A stretch of DNA of 64,000 nt from Spirochaetota bacterium (lineage in GTDB: Bacteria; Spirochaetota; Spirochaetia; Treponematales; UBA12059): positions 124,001 to 188,000 of the forward strand of contig JAKLDN010000006.1 in NCBI GenBank assembly GCA_022703505.1. Direction: 5' to 3'. Position numbers and translations under genes: made by a program. Positions 49,864 to 59,017 of the stretch are shown piece by piece. The notes under the pieces were generated by a model, which was not told the DNA's origin, searched no databases, and saw nothing but the letters and a program-made list of their open reading frames with translations. Within the stretch, counting starts at the first letter, position 1, and each line of letters begins with the position of its first letter.

Positions 49864-52731
49864 CTAGGCGGTCGAGTCATCCTTCCACGCCGGAAGGAGG
49901 ACCCGGAACAGGGTGCGCCCGGGCTCGCTCTCCAGCTCGATCCGACCCCCGTGTTTTTCGACGATCCTGCGGCAGATGTCCAACCCCAGGCCGGTGCCCT
50001 CTCCGCTCTTCTTGGTGGTAAAGAAAGGTTCGAAGATCTTTTCCCGCAGGTGGGCGGGCACGCCGGGGCCGGTGTCCCGGACCTCGACCACGATCCGGGA
50101 ATCCCCTTCCCGGACGCTCAGCCCCAGGGTCCCGCGGAAATCCATGGCCTGCAGGGCGTTCTGGATCAGGTTCATCCAGACCTGGTTCAGTTGGTTCCGG
50201 TTGCCCTTCACGAGCCCCGGGCACCCGTAGTCCTTTTCGATCCGGACTCCGTACTTGGTCTTGTTGGTGTAGAGGGTGAGCAGGCTGTCCAGCTCCTTCG
50301 GGATCTCGACCCGGGAGGAGGCGTCCTCGTCCTCCTCTTTCCGGACGTAGTAAAGGAGGGCAGACACCACGTTGGAGCACTTGTCCGCGGCCACGGCGAT
50401 CACGTCGGTTATGTTCTTGATCGAGGAGAGGGTATCCAGGGCGTACACGGCTTCCGGGCAATCCGGATGATCCCGGACCAGGGCGGGAATCGAGGGGTCC
50501 CCGTCCAGACGGAGGTCGAGCAGGGCATCCAGAAGCCTGTCCGGGATCGGACGGCCGCAGTCCGCCAGGCGGGCCGCAAGCCCTTTCCGCCTTCGGAAAC
50601 GGCCGGATGCCTCTTCCTCCAGGGGCCGCGAGCCCAGGGACAATTTCAAGGCCGCATTGAACCAGGTCAGGACTTCCGGGGAGAGCCCGGCTACGGTCCG
50701 GGACGCCTCCTCCAGGCGATTCCCGATCAGGTGGATCAGGGACTGGTTGGACGAGACGATGGCCCCCAGGGGGGTGTTGAGCTCGTGGGCGATGCCCGCG
50801 ATCAGCTGGCCCAAGGCCGCGAGCTTCTCGGACTGGACCAGGGAATCCTGGGCCTCGTGGAGGGTTTCCAGGGTGGCCTGGAGTTCCTCGTTGGCTTTGA
50901 CCAGGCTGGAGTTCATCCTGTCCAGTTCCCGGGTTCGATCCAGGATCCTCTGTTCGAGGGTCTCGTTCAGGGCCTTGAGCTCCTCGTCCACCCGTCTTCG
51001 CTCGGTTATATCTTCATATACACCGAGGATCCCGTAGATTCGGCCTTCGGGATCCTTGAGAGGGATCTTGGAAGTCCGGAGCCATTTCCGGCCTCCGTCG
51101 GAGCTCATGGGCTCCTCGTAGTTGATCTTGGCCTGGTCCTGCTCGACTACCGACCGATCGTCCGCCCGGTACGCCTCGGCCTGATCCTTCCATAACAAGG
51201 AGAAATCGTCCAGACCGATCACGTCCTCGGGGCGATCCTTCCCGGCGTCCTGGGCGAAGGACCGGTTGCATCCCAGGTACCGCCCGGCCCGGTCCTTCCA
51301 GAATACCCGGACGGGGATGGTGTCGATCACGTCGTTGAGCATGCGGGTGGATTCCCAGAGCCTCTGCTCCATGAGCTTTCGCTCCGTGACGTCCTCGTAG
51401 ATCCCCAAAACTCCGAACACCCGTCCCTCGTCCACGAGGGGCACCTTGGTCGTATCGATCCACAGCCGGGCTCCGTCCGCTTGTTGAAGGGGTTCCACGA
51501 TGTGGCGTTTCGGACGCCCGCTTTCCACGACCTCCCGGTCGTCGGCCCGATAGGCCTCCGCGTCCTCGGCCGTCCAGGGAAGGTCGAAATCCGTCTTGCC
51601 CAGGATCCGGGCGGGATCCTCCAGGCCCACGTCCCGGGCGAAGGCCTGGTTGCATCCCAGGTAACGGCCGTCCCGGTCCTTCCAGAAGACCGATTGGGGA
51701 ATCGTGTTCAGCACCAGGTCCAGTGTCGCCCGGCTCTTTCGCAGGTCCTCCTCCGCCGCCTTCTTGTCCGTGACGTCCGTATGGGTCCCGATCATCCGGA
51801 GGACCTTCCCGGCCCCGTCCCGGGCGACGACCTTGCCCCGGCCTCGGATCCACATCCAGGTCCCGTCCTTCCGGAGGAAGCGGAACTCGATGTCGAACTG
51901 GATCACCCGGCCGTCGATGTGCGCCTGGGAGTGCGCGAGGACCCGCTCCAGGTCATCCGGGTGAACCCGCTTCTCGAACTCGTCGAACCTGTGGGGGAAG
52001 TCTCCCGGTTCGTACCCGGCGATCTTGTAGTACCTCGGATCGAAGTAGACCGTGTTGCTCGGGATGTCCCAGTCCCAGATCCCGTCGTTGACCGCCAGCA
52101 TGGCCAGGTCGAAGCGTTCCTGGCTGAGCCGGAGGGCTTCCGCGGCCTTGTGGCGCAGGGCGGAAGACCGGATAAGGGCGAGGATCAGCCCCAGCTGCAG
52201 GACGATCAGCGCCAAGGAGCCGGCCAGGAAGGTCCGGGTCCGGTCCCGGAGGGTGCGGGCGGTCCGGTTCTTCTCGGTGATGTCCGTGACCGTGAAGACG
52301 ACCCCCTCGGAGAGGTCCGCGGTATCCAGGGGGGTCGAGGAGAGGATCACCTCCAGGATTTCCCCTTCCTTGGTCCTCCAGCGGGTCTCCACGGTCCCGG
52401 TGCCCCGCTCCGCGATCTGTCGGTACTTCTCCCGGCCCACGAACTCGTAATCCTCGTCGGCAGGATAGAAGATCCGGGCGCTCTTACCCAGGAGTTCCTC
52501 CCGGGAGTATCCGGTCAGCTGGACGATGTAGTCGTTCACCTGGACGATGACCCGGTCCACGACTACGCCGATCCCCCCGGGGGCGCTGCGCAGGATGCTC
52601 GAGAGCATGCGCTCCGCCTCGAGTTGGGATAACTCCATCTCCGGATCGGCCGGCCGGTCCTGGGCGCGCGCCGCGGGCGCGAAGGCGGCCAGCACCATCG
52701 CGGCCGCGAACACCCGGAATCGGTACGGCAC
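49864..52731 (-). CDS. Multi-PAS sensor histidine kinase
   Basis: 955 residues from GTG 52731, chosen because a signal peptide (VPYRFRVFAAAMVLAAF) begins there; TTG 52767 would overlap the regulator gene. Four PAS domains (about 45-160, 205-325, 330-450, 460-580), TM near 168-188, a coiled coil, H-box with H649 (AGIAHELNTPLG), an insertion of about 110 residues inside the DHp, and a HATPase with EGTGLGLDI. Two PAS domains share FWKDR-GRYLGCN. Paired with the HD-GYP regulator encoded 8 bp upstream, it should control c-di-GMP. The 49622-49863 gap downstream holds no gene. Confidence 0.85.
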   Translation of the reverse strand: MPYRFRVFAAAMVLAAFAPAARAQDRPADPEMELSQLEAERMLSSILRSAPGGIGVVVDRVIVQVNDYIVQLTGYSREELLGKSARIFYPADEDYEFVGREKYRQIAERGTGTVETRWRTKEGEILEVILSSTPLDTADLSEGVVFTVTDITEKNRTARTLRDRTRTFLAGSLALIVLQLGLILALIRSSALRHKAAEALRLSQERFDLAMLAVNDGIWDWDIPSNTVYFDPRYYKIAGYEPGDFPHRFDEFEKRVHPDDLERVLAHSQAHIDGRVIQFDIEFRFLRKDGTWMWIRGRGKVVARDGAGKVLRMIGTHTDVTDKKAAEEDLRKSRATLDLVLNTIPQSVFWKDRDGRYLGCNQAFARDVGLEDPARILGKTDFDLPWTAEDAEAYRADDREVVESGRPKRHIVEPLQQADGARLWIDTTKVPLVDEGRVFGVLGIYEDVTERKLMEQRLWESTRMLNDVIDTIPVRVFWKDRAGRYLGCNRSFAQDAGKDRPEDVIGLDDFSLLWKDQAEAYRADDRSVVEQDQAKINYEEPMSSDGGRKWLRTSKIPLKDPEGRIYGILGVYEDITERRRVDEELKALNETLEQRILDRTRELDRMNSSLVKANEELQATLETLHEAQDSLVQSEKLAALGQLIAGIAHELNTPLGAIVSSNQSLIHLIGNRLEEASRTVAGLSPEVLTWFNAALKLSLGSRPLEEEASGRFRRRKGLAARLADCGRPIPDRLLDALLDLRLDGDPSIPALVRDHPDCPEAVYALDTLSSIKNITDVIAVAADKCSNVVSALLYYVRKEEDEDASSRVEIPKELDSLLTLYTNKTKYGVRIEKDYGCPGLVKGNRNQLNQVWMNLIQNALQAMDFRGTLGLSVREGDSRIVVEVRDTGPGVPAHLREKIFEPFFTTKKSGEGTGLGLDICRRIVEKHGGRIELESEPGRTLFRVLLPAWKDDSTA

Positions 52732-52739
52732 GTCGGTAC

Positions 52740-53786
52740 CTACGCCGGATCCCGGAACTTGCCGCAATGGCGGGAGGCGTCACCGGCCGAGATCTGCCGG
52801 AAGGAGTCCTTCTCGGTCCGGAAGGCCTCCACGACGGCCGGGTCGAAACGCTTGCCGGAGTCCGCCTCGATCTCCCGTGCGACCTCGTCGAAGGGGAGGG
52901 CGTCCTTGTAGGGACGTTTGGTGAGCATGGCGTCCAGGCTGTCCGCCACGGCCGTGATGCGGGCGGAGAGCGGGATCCGAGCCCCGACCATCTCGGCCAG
53001 GTACCCCTTCCCGTCCCAGCGCTCGTGATGGTACAGGATCAAGTCCTTGGCGAATTCGTCGATGTCGATGGATTTCAGCAGGTTCGTGCCGATCTCGACG
53101 TGCCGTTTGACCACCTCGAACTCCTCCGGGGTGAGCCTTCCCGGCTTGTCCAGGATCTCGTGGGGTATGCCCGCCTTGCCGATGTCGTGCAGGGGGGCGT
53201 AGGTATAGAGCTTTCGCACCTCCGCCTCCGCAAGACCCAGCTTCCGGCCCAGGAGGGCGGCGTAGCAGGCCACCCGCTGGACATGGCAGAAGGAGTCCGG
53301 GTCCCAGTCCCGGGCCTGGTTTTCCAGGGCGGCGATCAGGGCCGTGTTGAGTTCCTCCACCTTCCGACGGAGCAGCTCCAGTTCCGCCTCCCGATCGTAG
53401 AGTTCCGCGGCCCTCCGGACCGACATGACCAGGTCCCGGCGTTCCCAGGGCTTGTGGATATAGCGGAACAACCCGGCCTCGTTGACCGCCTGGGCTATGG
53501 CGTCGATATCCGAATAACCCGTCAGGAGGATGCCGTACAGCCGGGGAAAGGCCTTCCGGGCCTCCCGGAGGAGGATATGCCCCTTCATGCCCGGCATCCG
53601 CTCGTCGGTAACCAGGACCGCGGGCTCTCCGCCGTCCTGGCTTATCTCCGCCAGGAGTGAGAGGGCCGTCTCCCCGGAATACGCGGCTTCCACCCGGAGG
53701 TGCGGGAGTTCGTGCCGGAGTTCCCGCTTGAGACTCTCGGTGATGATGGCCTCGTCGTCCACGCACAGCACGTATCGTTCCGCCAT
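52740..53786 (-). CDS. Response regulator with HD-GYP output
   Basis: 348 residues from ATG 53786; the frame opens at 53804 but that codon lies upstream of the -10 box. Receiver with D10/D11, phosphoacceptor D61, FRYIHKPWE lysine; HD-GYP domain with H200-D201 (LHDIGKAGIP). The GYP motif reads HHERWDGKGYL, with leucine for proline. The end KRFDPAVVEAF is intact. Expected c-di-GMP phosphodiesterase controlled by the multi-PAS kinase. Whether GYL lowers activity or changes partners is unknown. Confidence 0.87.
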   Translation of the reverse strand: MAERYVLCVDDEAIITESLKRELRHELPHLRVEAAYSGETALSLLAEISQDGGEPAVLVTDERMPGMKGHILLREARKAFPRLYGILLTGYSDIDAIAQAVNEAGLFRYIHKPWERRDLVMSVRRAAELYDREAELELLRRKVEELNTALIAALENQARDWDPDSFCHVQRVACYAALLGRKLGLAEAEVRKLYTYAPLHDIGKAGIPHEILDKPGRLTPEEFEVVKRHVEIGTNLLKSIDIDEFAKDLILYHHERWDGKGYLAEMVGARIPLSARITAVADSLDAMLTKRPYKDALPFDEVAREIEADSGKRFDPAVVEAFRTEKDSFRQISAGDASRHCGKFRDPA

Positions 53787-53793
53787 ACCGTCT

Positions 53794-53821
53794 ATTCTAT
53801 ACATGCGGGGCGGGACTTCAA
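53794..53821 (-). promoter_or_regulatory. Promoter of the HD-GYP regulator operon (leaderless type)
   Basis: Minus strand: TTGAAG (53821-53816), 16-bp spacer, TAGAAT (53799-53794), then 7 nt to the ATG at 53786. No ribosome binding site fits. The rest of 53822-53967 holds only GC-rich partial repeats (two CCGGAGCC copies). Confidence 0.55.
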
Positions 53822-53967
53822 GGAAAACGCACGTTGAACGTGAAGTACCGTATGGCCGGGGGTCTGTCCTTCGGGGCGGCCTTCGGGTACGCGGCGGCGA
53901 CCCGGCGAAATAAGAGAAGGGGCCCCGGAGCCGGGCCTGGCTCGCCCGACCCGGCTGGATCCGGAGC

Positions 53968-54381
53968 CTACTTGATCCCGTAGACCTTCACGACCGCCCG
54001 GCCGTCCTTGAGGCGGCCCTCGGTCCGGTAATGGAAGGTTATCGTCCGGATAAGGCGCCTCCCGCCCTCTAGATCGACGGCCCGGGACCGGGTCCCCTCC
54101 GCGAAGCGGTGCCGCAGGGGGATCTCGTCCTTCCTGCCGTCCCCGTAGGTCACCACGATGCGCTCGATCTCCACGTCGTTGCCTTCCGCAAGGAAGACGA
54201 GCCTGCGCAGGGCCCCTTCCTTCAGTCGGACGGGAAGCACGTCGAAATCCGCCTTGAAGTTCACTTTCAACTCGCCGATGAGCTCGGCCTTGCCGATGAG
54301 GGTCCGAATCTCGGAATCGCTCTGGGCGAAGGCCGACCCGGCGGCCAGGCACAGCAGAACCACGTTTAGAAATCGCTTCAT
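53968..54381 (-). CDS. Small secreted protein of unknown function
   Basis: 137 residues from ATG 54381 (GGAGG upstream). A clear signal peptide (1-19, SAFA-Q) and a soluble beta-rich domain containing VVTYGDGRKDEIPLRHRF and LIRTITFHY. It resembles small DUF2541-like periplasmic proteins, but I am not sure of the family. It follows the CsgG-like gene by 55 bp on the same strand and may share its message. Confidence 0.65.
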   Translation of the reverse strand: MKRFLNVVLLCLAAGSAFAQSDSEIRTLIGKAELIGELKVNFKADFDVLPVRLKEGALRRLVFLAEGNDVEIERIVVTYGDGRKDEIPLRHRFAEGTRSRAVDLEGGRRLIRTITFHYRTEGRLKDGRAVVKVYGIK

Positions 54382-54436
54382 GGCACCTCCCGGGCGGGGA
54401 ATATACCGCGATCCGGGGCCGGAAACCACCGTGTTC

Positions 54437-55684
54437 CTACCCTCCCAACTCCTCCAGGGCACGCTCGTAGAAGTCCTCCACGGCCCACATCATGCGATAG
54501 TCCGGGTAGTCCGACATGAGGCGCTCGCACAAGGATCGCAGGGCCTGCCAGTCCTCCCGGTCCACATGGACGAAGATCTTCTGGTAGAGGACCTCCGGCA
54601 GGAAGGGATCCCGGGGGTAGGCGGAATCCGCGGCGTCGGACCAGCGCAGGACCTCGTCCCGGCAGCGGTCCGCCAGGGTCTCGTCCCCGAAGTTCTCGGA
54701 GGCGGAGCGGCCCAGCTCGTGCAGGAGGTTCTGGAGGTTCCAGACCGCCTGGACGGGGGTATCCCCGGCCATGCGGTAGGGATGGGCCCGATAGGCCTCC
54801 GTGACGGCGGCCTGGTCCTTGAAGCCGAACCGGGCCGGGTTCATCACCGCGTCCCCGAAGGAAAAGAAGGTCGGGGCCGTGATCCGCGCGGAGAGGGCGG
54901 AGATGTCCTCCACCAGGGCGTTCATCTCCCGCCTCTGCCGCTGTTTCCGGAAATCCTTCAGGTACCGGTAGGCGTCCTCGATGCCCCGGCCGGGCTTGAG
55001 GTACAGGGGGTCCAGCCGGGTAGCCTGGGCGAAGTACTCCAGGGCTTCCGCGTAGCGGCCCGCGTCCAGGAGGTCCAGCCCCCGGTAGTACGCCCGAGCC
55101 GCGTCCAGGCTGGAAGGCCCGGGCGAGGTACGGACGGACGGGCCGGGCGAGGCCGGGACGCCGAGGGCGGCCGCCAGGCGCGCGGAGAGCTCCCGCTCAA
55201 GGTCCAGGACCCGGCCCGCGGGGCCCTCGGCCCGGGCGGTCGCCGCGATCTCCCCGGTCTCCGCCCGCACCACCCGGGCGTCGATCCGGAGCTCCTCCCC
55301 GGCGGCCAGGAAGCTTCCGTACAGCAGGAGGTCGGCGCCCAAGAGCCGGCCCACCTTCGGGGCCCCGGCGGGATCGACCAGGCCGGAGAGGGCTAGTTCC
55401 TGCTCCCGCAGGACCCGCTCCAGCTCCTCCCTCTCCACGAGGGTGAAGGCCCCCGACGCCCCGAGGTCCCCGGCCAGCAGGTCCGCGAGGCCCTTGGACA
55501 GCCACGCCAGGTCCGCGGAGCCGCGGGTGTCCGTGAAGTAGAGGACCGAAAGCCGGGGCTTCCCGGTCCGCGGCTCCTGGGCGGACAGGCCGCCCCCGGG
55601 GAGGGACCAAAGAATCCAGGCGGTCAGGAGGGCCGCGGCGGCGGGAAGGCCCGGTCGGCGCGGCGGGGCGACGAAGTTCGGCAT
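54437..55684 (-). CDS. CsgG/LpoB-like secreted protein with TPR-type repeat
   Basis: 415 residues. Signal sequence about 12-35 without a lipobox cysteine, then a CsgG/LpoB-type nucleotide-fold-like domain about 40-165 (LSVLYFTDTRGSADLAWLSKGLADLLAGDL, FTLVEREELERVLREQELALSGL pattern; positions given), then a tetratricopeptide-like repeat near 190-230 (AARAYYRGLDLLDAGRYAEALEYF region) and a helical end. Such proteins sense or build cell-envelope assemblies. ATG 55684 has a -10 box 6 nt upstream and no ribosome site. Confidence 0.75.
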   Translation of the reverse strand: MPNFVAPPRRPGLPAAAALLTAWILWSLPGGGLSAQEPRTGKPRLSVLYFTDTRGSADLAWLSKGLADLLAGDLGASGAFTLVEREELERVLREQELALSGLVDPAGAPKVGRLLGADLLLYGSFLAAGEELRIDARVVRAETGEIAATARAEGPAGRVLDLERELSARLAAALGVPASPGPSVRTSPGPSSLDAARAYYRGLDLLDAGRYAEALEYFAQATRLDPLYLKPGRGIEDAYRYLKDFRKQRQRREMNALVEDISALSARITAPTFFSFGDAVMNPARFGFKDQAAVTEAYRAHPYRMAGDTPVQAVWNLQNLLHELGRSASENFGDETLADRCRDEVLRWSDAADSAYPRDPFLPEVLYQKIFVHVDREDWQALRSLCERLMSDYPDYRMMWAVEDFYERALEELGG

Positions 55685-55690
55685 GGGACG

Positions 55691-55719
55691 AGTATGCAGG
55701 GTGTCCGGGAGCTTGTGAA
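55691..55719 (-). promoter_or_regulatory. Promoter of the CsgG-like gene (leaderless type)
   Basis: Minus strand: TTCACA (55719-55714), 17 bp, CATACT (55696-55691), 6 nt, ATG 55684. It is back to back with the plus-strand promoter 55730-55758. Confidence 0.65.
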
Positions 55720-55729
55720 GGGCGGCGGG

Positions 55730-55758
55730 TGGAAATACGGGCCGCGGTCGTGGATACT
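55730..55758 (+). promoter_or_regulatory. Promoter of the double-GNAT gene (leaderless type)
   Basis: TGGAAA (55730-55735), 17 bp, GATACT (55753-55758), 6 nt, ATG 55765. No ribosome binding site lies between. Confidence 0.5.
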
Positions 55759-55764
55759 ATCCCC

Positions 55765-56727
55765 ATGAGCGAAAAACCCGATACGGAGCCGACGGACCCG
55801 GAATCGCAGGTCGTTCCGGTCACCGAGGCGAACCTGGAGGCCTTCCTCTCCTACTGTTCCCTCCGGGGTCCCGAACACGACGAAAGCTTCCTCCCGGGGG
55901 CGGGCTTCCGGCCTGACGCCGACCACCCCTCCTTCCTCCTGCTCCGGGACGGCAGGCCCGCGGGCGCAGCCTCCCTGCTCCTGGAGTCCGCGAACCGGGC
56001 CGCCCGGCGGGCCCGGTTCGCGATCCTGCACGCCGAGGGCGGGCGGCGGGGGTACTTCGCGCTTCTGGGCGCCTCCGCGGCCGCCGCGGCGCCCCACGCC
56101 GGAGAGCTCTTCCTCTTCCTCCCGGAAGCCCGCGCCGAACCCCTTTCCTGCCTGCGGGAGGCGGGCTTCGCCGTCGAGCGCCTGTCCTTCGAGATGGCCC
56201 GGGACGACCCGGACCTCGAGGCCCCGGAGGCTCCCTCGGGGTACCGGCTGGAACCCCTGCGCCCGGGGGACGGGGAGGGCATCCGGGCCTACGTGGAGGT
56301 CCGGAACCGCAACTTCCGGGAAGTCCTGGGCTCCCTTCCGATCGACGAGGGGACCGTCCGGGCCGATCTGGAGGATCCGGGGATCCCCTCCGGGGGTCTG
56401 GCGGTCCTCCGCGCCCCGGACGGCTCGGCCTGCGGCACGATGCGGGCGGAGCGGGACACGGACCCCGAATGCCTGTCCATCGGCGCCCTGTCGGTGGACC
56501 GGGAACACCGAGGCCGGGACCTCGGACGGTTCCTGCTCCGCTCCGCCGCGGCCCTGGGCCGCCGGGAGGGCTTCCGGACTCTGTCCCTTTCGGTCAACGC
56601 GCTGAACAAGAACGCCCTGGGGCTCTACGAGTCCGAGGGATTCACGGTCCGGGGCACCTGGGTCTGCCTTTCCGCGCCCGTCCCGGCCGTCCTGGGCCGC
56701 ACGGCCCCGGGGGCCGGGGAGGGATGA
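55765..56727 (+). CDS. Tandem GNAT acetyltransferase
   Basis: 320 residues. Two GNAT folds in tandem: a degenerate one (about 20-145) and an active-looking one (about 155-310) with the acetyl-CoA loop REHRGRDLGRFLLRSA (about 246-261) and NKNALGLYESEGF. This duplicated layout occurs in mycothiol-synthase-like and related proteins, but the substrate here is unknown. It overlaps the methyltransferase gene by 4 nt. Confidence 0.78.
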   Translation: MSEKPDTEPTDPESQVVPVTEANLEAFLSYCSLRGPEHDESFLPGAGFRPDADHPSFLLLRDGRPAGAASLLLESANRAARRARFAILHAEGGRRGYFALLGASAAAAAPHAGELFLFLPEARAEPLSCLREAGFAVERLSFEMARDDPDLEAPEAPSGYRLEPLRPGDGEGIRAYVEVRNRNFREVLGSLPIDEGTVRADLEDPGIPSGGLAVLRAPDGSACGTMRAERDTDPECLSIGALSVDREHRGRDLGRFLLRSAAALGRREGFRTLSLSVNALNKNALGLYESEGFTVRGTWVCLSAPVPAVLGRTAPGAGEG

Positions 56728-57578
56728 AGACCTTTTCCAAGCGCCCCTCCCCCTCGGAACGGCTCCGGGGGACGGCCTGTCCGGTCTGCGGCTCCCCGGA
56801 AACCCGCCCCCTCTGGGACCTCGGGGACTTCGCCTTCGCGCGCTGTGCCGGCTGCGGCCACGTCTACCAGAACCCCCGCCCGGATCCCGCGGACCTGACT
56901 CTGCGCTACGACGAGGAATACCTCGAGTACGAGGTTCGGAACGCCCTTCCCTACCTCCGCCTCATGCTCCTGGGCCTTGCGGACCTGGGCTTCGAGAGGA
57001 TCGAGGCCGCCCTTCCCGAAGGCCGGAGCTTCCTGGATGTCGGCTGCGCCACGGGAGCCCTGGTGGAGCACGCGGCGCGGCGGGGCTGGGAGGCGACGGG
57101 GGTCGAGGTCTGCCGTCCCGCGGCGGAGTACGGACGGAGAGTTCGGGGCGTCACGATCCTGGAGGGCAGCCTCCGGGACGCGGCCTTCCCGGACGACGGC
57201 TTCGACTTCGTGCATTCCAGCCACGTCATCGAGCACGTACCCGAGCCCGGGGCCTTCCTGGCGGAGATCCACCGGATCCTGAAACCCGGAGGCTGGTGCG
57301 TCACGGTGACCCCGAACCGGACCAGCCTGCAGGCCGCCCTCTTCGGCTCCGGATGGCGCAGCGTCATCCCGGACCACATGCACCTGTTCTCGCGCCCCGG
57401 TCTCCTCCGGTTGGTCCGGGATTCGGGACTCGCGCCCCTCCGGACCGCGACCTGGGGAGGGATCGCCCTGGGCCTGGCCCCGGCACCCCTCAAGGCCGCC
57501 CTGGATCGGGCAGCCAAGCTACTCGGCTTCGGGGATGTCCTGGCGGTGCTGGCCCGGAAACCGCCCGCCGGAACCTAG
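56724..57578 (+). CDS. Class I SAM-dependent methyltransferase with zinc-ribbon start
   Basis: 284 residues. An N-terminal zinc-ribbon (CPVCGS near 20-25; CAGCGHVYQNPRP near 41-53) precedes a Rossmann methyltransferase with FLDVGCATGALVEHA (about 98-112) and HVIEHVPEP. This architecture is common in methyltransferases that modify surface glycans or lipids. It is translationally coupled to the upstream GNAT gene, suggesting one modification pathway. GGGGAGGG precedes the ATG. Confidence 0.8.
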   Translation: MKTFSKRPSPSERLRGTACPVCGSPETRPLWDLGDFAFARCAGCGHVYQNPRPDPADLTLRYDEEYLEYEVRNALPYLRLMLLGLADLGFERIEAALPEGRSFLDVGCATGALVEHAARRGWEATGVEVCRPAAEYGRRVRGVTILEGSLRDAAFPDDGFDFVHSSHVIEHVPEPGAFLAEIHRILKPGGWCVTVTPNRTSLQAALFGSGWRSVIPDHMHLFSRPGLLRLVRDSGLAPLRTATWGGIALGLAPAPLKAALDRAAKLLGFGDVLAVLARKPPAGT

Positions 57579-57600
57579 CCGACGGCCCGGGACCCCGGCC

Positions 57601-57630
57601 TTGCCCACCGGTTCCCCCTTCGGCTAGGAT
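57601..57630 (+). promoter_or_regulatory. Promoter of the MATE gene (leaderless type)
   Basis: TTGCCC (57601-57606), 18 bp, TAGGAT (57625-57630), then 7 nt to a GTG at 57638. The in-frame ATG at 57629 overlaps the -10 box, which argues for the GTG. Confidence 0.45.
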
Positions 57631-57637
57631 GCACCCC

Positions 57638-59017
57638 GTGCGAATCCCCCCAGGCTCATCCACCCCGCTATCCCGGTTCCTCTCGGATCGGAGATTCTTC
57701 ACGGACCTCTTCCGCATCGCCATCCCGATAGCCCTCCAGAACCTCGTGGCGTCCTCGGTGAACATGCTGGACACGATCATGGTGGGCCGCCTGGGAGCCG
57801 TGGAGCTCGCGGCGGTGGGCCTGGGGAACCAGGTCTTCTTCCTCCTCCTGCTCCTCTTGTTCGGGATCGGATCCGGCTCCGGGGTGTTCACCTCCCAGTA
57901 CTGGGGAGCCCGGGACCAGGCGGGGATACGGAGGACCGCGGGCATGGCCCTGGCCCTCGGACTCTCGGCGTCCCTGGTCTTCACGGCCGCGTCCCTGGCG
58001 GCCCCCCGGGCCATCCTGGGTCTGTATTCCCGGGACCCCGCGGTCCTGGACGCGGGGGCCGTCTATCTCCGCATCGCAGCGCTGAGCTACCCCGCCCTGG
58101 CCGCCAGCTTCATCTTCTCCATGGCTCTCCGGGGGGTGGAACGGGTCCGGCTCCCCCTTGCGGCGACCGTAATCTCCCTCTCCGCCAACGCCTTCCTGAA
58201 CTGGGTCCTCATCTTCGGGACCCTGGGATTCCCGGCCCTGGGGGTGCGGGGGGCGGCCATAGCCACCGTCGTCTCCCGCTGGATGGAGGCCGCCATCGTC
58301 CTGGTCGTCACCTACGCGAAAAAGTATCCCCCCGCGGGATCCCTCCGGGAGCTGACGGACTGGACCCGGCCCTACGTCCGGAGGTTCACCGGGATCGTCC
58401 TTCCCGTGGTCTTCAACGAGGCGGCCTGGGCCCTGGGCATCACCTTCTACAACGGGATCTTCGCGCGGATCTCCACGGAGGCCATCGCGGCGTTCAACAT
58501 CCAGAGCACGATCTCCCAGCTGTCCATGGTCCTGTTCATGGGCACCGCGAACGCCTCGGCGGTAATGCTGGGAAAACGGATCGGGGAAGGCAACCGGGAG
58601 GGGGCCTACGACTGGGCAGGCCGCTTCGCCGTGCTCGGCCCCGTCCTGGGCACCGCGATCGGAATCCTGCTGCTGCCGACGATCCCGGCGCTGCCCATCC
58701 TGTTCCGGCTGGAGCCCGGGGTCCTGTTCCAGGCCGGCGCGATGGTCTGCTGTCTGGCCGCGGTCTTCCCGATCAAGGTCTTCAACCTCCACATCGTGGT
58801 GGGGGTGTGCAGGTCCGGCGGGGACACCCGGTTCGCGGCCTTCTTCGACATCTTCGGGGTCTGGCTCGTGGGGGTGCCCTTGGCCGCCCTGGGCGCCTTC
58901 GCGTGGAACCTCTCGCCCTGGGCCGTGTTCCTCCTCCTCTGCATGGACGAGGCGGCCAAGTTCGGCCTGGGTCTCTGGAGGCTGCGGTCCCGGAAATGGC
59001 TCAGGGACGTGACGTGA
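57638..59017 (+). CDS. MATE-family multidrug/cation exporter
   Basis: 459 residues with about twelve transmembrane helices. IALQNLVASSVNMLDTIMVGRLGAVELAAVG (about 27-57, given by position) is the MATE N-terminal signature, and GIGSGSGVFTSQYWGARD the second. Exports cationic drugs or metabolites in exchange for Na+ or H+. The substrate is unknown. Its stop codon lies inside the terminator hairpin that follows. Confidence 0.87.
   Translation: MRIPPGSSTPLSRFLSDRRFFTDLFRIAIPIALQNLVASSVNMLDTIMVGRLGAVELAAVGLGNQVFFLLLLLLFGIGSGSGVFTSQYWGARDQAGIRRTAGMALALGLSASLVFTAASLAAPRAILGLYSRDPAVLDAGAVYLRIAALSYPALAASFIFSMALRGVERVRLPLAATVISLSANAFLNWVLIFGTLGFPALGVRGAAIATVVSRWMEAAIVLVVTYAKKYPPAGSLRELTDWTRPYVRRFTGIVLPVVFNEAAWALGITFYNGIFARISTEAIAAFNIQSTISQLSMVLFMGTANASAVMLGKRIGEGNREGAYDWAGRFAVLGPVLGTAIGILLLPTIPALPILFRLEPGVLFQAGAMVCCLAAVFPIKVFNLHIVVGVCRSGGDTRFAAFFDIFGVWLVGVPLAALGAFAWNLSPWAVFLLLCMDEAAKFGLGLWRLRSRKWLRDVT

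Noticed and set aside
52731-52767. TTG start at 52767 for the multi-PAS kinase
   Set aside because: It would overlap the regulator gene and place 12 non-hydrophobic residues before the signal peptide; GTG 52731 fits better, though not proven.
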